8,417 nucleotides of DNA from JASBZA01 sp964345295 (GTDB taxonomy: Bacteria; Bacillota; Clostridia; Saccharofermentanales; Fastidiosipilaceae). Under the pieces are notes generated by a model. That model was given only the letters and a program-made list of their open reading frames with translations. It did not search any database and was not told the origin of the DNA. Both the position numbers and the translations under genes were made by a program. Shown here piece by piece: positions 7,012-8,417 of this stretch. Within the stretch, counting starts at the first letter, position 1, and the number at the start of each line of letters is the position of its first letter. The stretch is from positions 1-8,417 of the forward strand of contig CAYFQG010000040.1 in NCBI GenBank assembly GCA_964345295.1. Reading direction: 5' to 3'.

Positions 7012-7046
7012 AGTTAAAGAACAATCTTAAAGCTCTAAAATAGTAA

Positions 7047-7084
7047 AACCCCGACAGACAATTGTTTGCCGGGGTTATTTTATT
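7047..7084 (+). terminator. Intrinsic terminator of the sugar transporter operon
   Basis: AACCCCG (7047-7053) pairs perfectly with CGGGGTT (7070-7076). The stem continues inward past one A-C mismatch through CAGAC/GTTTG, which includes one G-T pair, to a small AT loop. ATTTTATT follows on the plus strand. It lies 35 nt after the second permease. The A-rich left flank means it could also work weakly on the minus strand. Confidence 0.88.
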
Positions 7085-7151
7085 CTGTAGCTACACTTAT
7101 TTTCTACTCGTCTGATAAAAGCCTGTATCCAAAGCTTATTTCCTGAACATC

Positions 7152-7160
7152 TGCTAGAAT
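7152..7160 (+). promoter_or_regulatory. Extended -10 promoter of the MFS transporter gene
   Basis: TGC followed by TAGAAT (7155-7160) is an extended -10 element 29 nt before the start codon; transcription would begin near 7167 with a leader of about 23 nt. No good -35 box lies 16-18 bp upstream, which extended -10 promoters can tolerate. The preceding operon terminator makes a separate promoter here expected. The same CTAGAAT heptamer occurs at 3802-3808 before the binding-protein gene. Confidence 0.5.
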
Positions 7161-7189
7161 ACATGAAAAATATTTTGGATAGTGAATAG

Positions 7190-8401
7190 ATGGTACATTT
7201 TATACTTGTCATAATATACTTGGCCTTTATCGGCCTGGGGCTACCCGATGGGATTTTAGGTTCAGCATGGCCTTCCATGCATGTCGATATCGGCGTCCAT
7301 GTGGACTATGCCGGATACATTCAGATGATTATTGCCCTGGGCACCATCATCTCCAGCCTCTTCAGTAATCGCCTGACGAAAAAGCTGGGAACAGGCAAGC
7401 TTACTTTTATCAGTGTCCTGATGACCGCTGTGGCCTTGTTGGGCTTTTCTTACAGCAATCAATACTGGATGCTTTTACTCTGGGCAATCCCCTACGGTTT
7501 AGGTGCCGGATCGGTAGACGCCGCATTGAACGGCTATGTTGCGCTAAATTACGGATCGCACCACATGAGCTGGCTTCATTGCATGTGGGGCCTTGGTGCA
7601 AGCTTCGGACCTTATATAATCGGAAACATTTTAGCCTTAGGTTATCCGTGGGACACAGGCTATAGGGTCATGGGCCTAATCCAAGTCGGTCTGAGCCTAA
7701 TCTTATTCCTTTCCTTGCCGGCCTGGCGCATGGTAAGAGAAGCTAAAATACGTAAGAAAGCTGAAGAAAACCAAAAGAGTGATTTCGAGACTTCTGAAGT
7801 GCATGAAAGCGGTGACGACTTGAGCTTTTCCGACGTCTTAAAGATTCCGGGAGCTAAACAAATATTGCTGGCATTCTTCGCCTATATAGCCGTGGAGACT
7901 AGCACCGGTCTATGGATTGCTTCGTATTTAAATCTTTCGCGCAATTTCAGTGCGATTGACGCGGCCAAATGGGCATCACTGTTTTATATCGGCATTACCG
8001 TAGGCAGAGCCATCAACGGTTTCCTAACCTTTATCTTTCGGGACAAACACCTAATCCGCGGAGGTGCCTTCCTGATTATCTTAGGAACAGTCCTGTTAAT
8101 TCTGGCACCTCATCCTTATATCTTGTTAGCCGGTATATTGTTGCTGGGCCTGGGTTGTGCGCCGGTCTATCCTTCTGTAATTCATCAAACTCCCGATATC
8201 TTCGGCCAAGACAAGGTCTATGCCATGGTAGGCCTCCAGATGGCGGCAGCTTATACGGGCACTTTAATCATGCCAGCTTTATTTGGCATCTTGGCTCGTA
8301 GTTTCCACACCGGTTTGTTACCCTATTATCTTTTACTTTCAGCAATCCTCTTTGTCCTCGCCTATGAATTGACTTTAAGAAAAGCCGGACTTCATAAATA
8401 G
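7190..8401 (+). CDS. MFS transporter, fucose-permease-like, substrate unknown
   Basis: This 403-aa integral membrane protein of the major facilitator superfamily shows about 12 hydrophobic helices in two six-helix halves. A charged central loop (about 179-220, rich in K, E, S and D) separates them. The first half has FIGLGLPDGILGSAWPSM (13-30), a motif-A-like RLTKKLGTGK (61-70) between helices 2 and 3, and IPYGLGAGSVDAALN (100-114). The second half has the equivalent GRAINGF (272-278). These features recall the Bacillota proteins annotated as fucose-permease or sugar:proton symporter-like, but the substrate and even the direction of transport are not determined. The start ATG at 7190 is weakly supported by a GGA 10 nt upstream; later in-frame starts would remove the first helix, so it is kept. 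It has its own promoter and lies beyond a strong terminator, so it is not part of the ABC operon. Confidence 0.88.
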   Translation: MVHFILVIIYLAFIGLGLPDGILGSAWPSMHVDIGVHVDYAGYIQMIIALGTIISSLFSNRLTKKLGTGKLTFISVLMTAVALLGFSYSNQYWMLLLWAIPYGLGAGSVDAALNGYVALNYGSHHMSWLHCMWGLGASFGPYIIGNILALGYPWDTGYRVMGLIQVGLSLILFLSLPAWRMVREAKIRKKAEENQKSDFETSEVHESGDDLSFSDVLKIPGAKQILLAFFAYIAVETSTGLWIASYLNLSRNFSAIDAAKWASLFYIGITVGRAINGFLTFIFRDKHLIRGGAFLIILGTVLLILAPHPYILLAGILLLGLGCAPVYPSVIHQTPDIFGQDKVYAMVGLQMAAAYTGTLIMPALFGILARSFHTGLLPYYLLLSAILFVLAYELTLRKAGLHK

Positions 8402-8417
8402 GAGAGAGGCTAGCCTA

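Noticed and set aside
7969..8301. 110-codon plus-strand frame inside the MFS gene
   Set aside because: It is out of frame within a continuous 12-helix transporter reading frame and has no plausible start signal or domain.
8402..8417. GGAGAGAG followed by the palindrome GGCTAGCC after the MFS stop codon
   Set aside because: It could be a ribosome binding site for a following gene or the left arm of a terminator, but the window ends here and neither can be supported.

Overview
The window looks like a chromosomal stretch from a member of the Bacillota (Firmicutes), most likely a clostridial or related low-to-moderate-GC lineage. The signs are strong AAAGGAGG-type ribosome binding sites, a YesM/YesN-style two-component pair, a CUT1-type sugar ABC transporter with a lipoprotein binding protein, and a CCA-encoding tRNA with a classical intrinsic terminator. 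Genus or species cannot be fixed from the sequence alone.

Layout, left to right. Bases 1-11 (minus) hold only the first codons of a gene that runs off the left edge, with a plausible promoter and ribosome binding site behind it. A lone tRNA-Gly with anticodon CCC lies at 224-299 (minus), with its own promoter (315-343) and intrinsic terminator (about 191-217). A minus-strand two-gene operon follows: a YesM-like membrane histidine kinase (1905-3689) and a YesN-like response regulator with an AraC-type DNA-binding end (365-1918), overlapping by 14 nt. A divergent intergenic region (3690-3838) carries inverted and direct repeats. It separates this pair from a plus-strand operon made of a sugar-binding lipoprotein (3839-5191) and two CUT1 permeases (5259-6164 and 6175-7011). 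A 10-bp hairpin with a weak U-tract sits between binding protein and permeases, and an intrinsic terminator closes the operon (7047-7084). Last comes an independent plus-strand MFS transporter (7190-8401) with its own extended -10 promoter.

How the genes probably work together: the kinase would sense an extracellular condition (possibly the sugar or its binding state) and phosphorylate the regulator at Asp57. The regulator would then act on the divergent promoter to switch on the ABC importer. No ABC ATPase and no glycoside hydrolase lies in the window, so the importer probably uses a shared MsmK/MalK-type ATPase encoded elsewhere, and its substrate cannot be named. The MFS protein may be a further uptake or efflux route, but only its position links it to the rest.

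I found no mobile element, CRISPR array, toxin system or clearly new system. The points worth a second look are the regulatory architecture of the divergent promoter, the intra-operon hairpin, the missing ATPase and the solitary CCC-anticodon tRNA.
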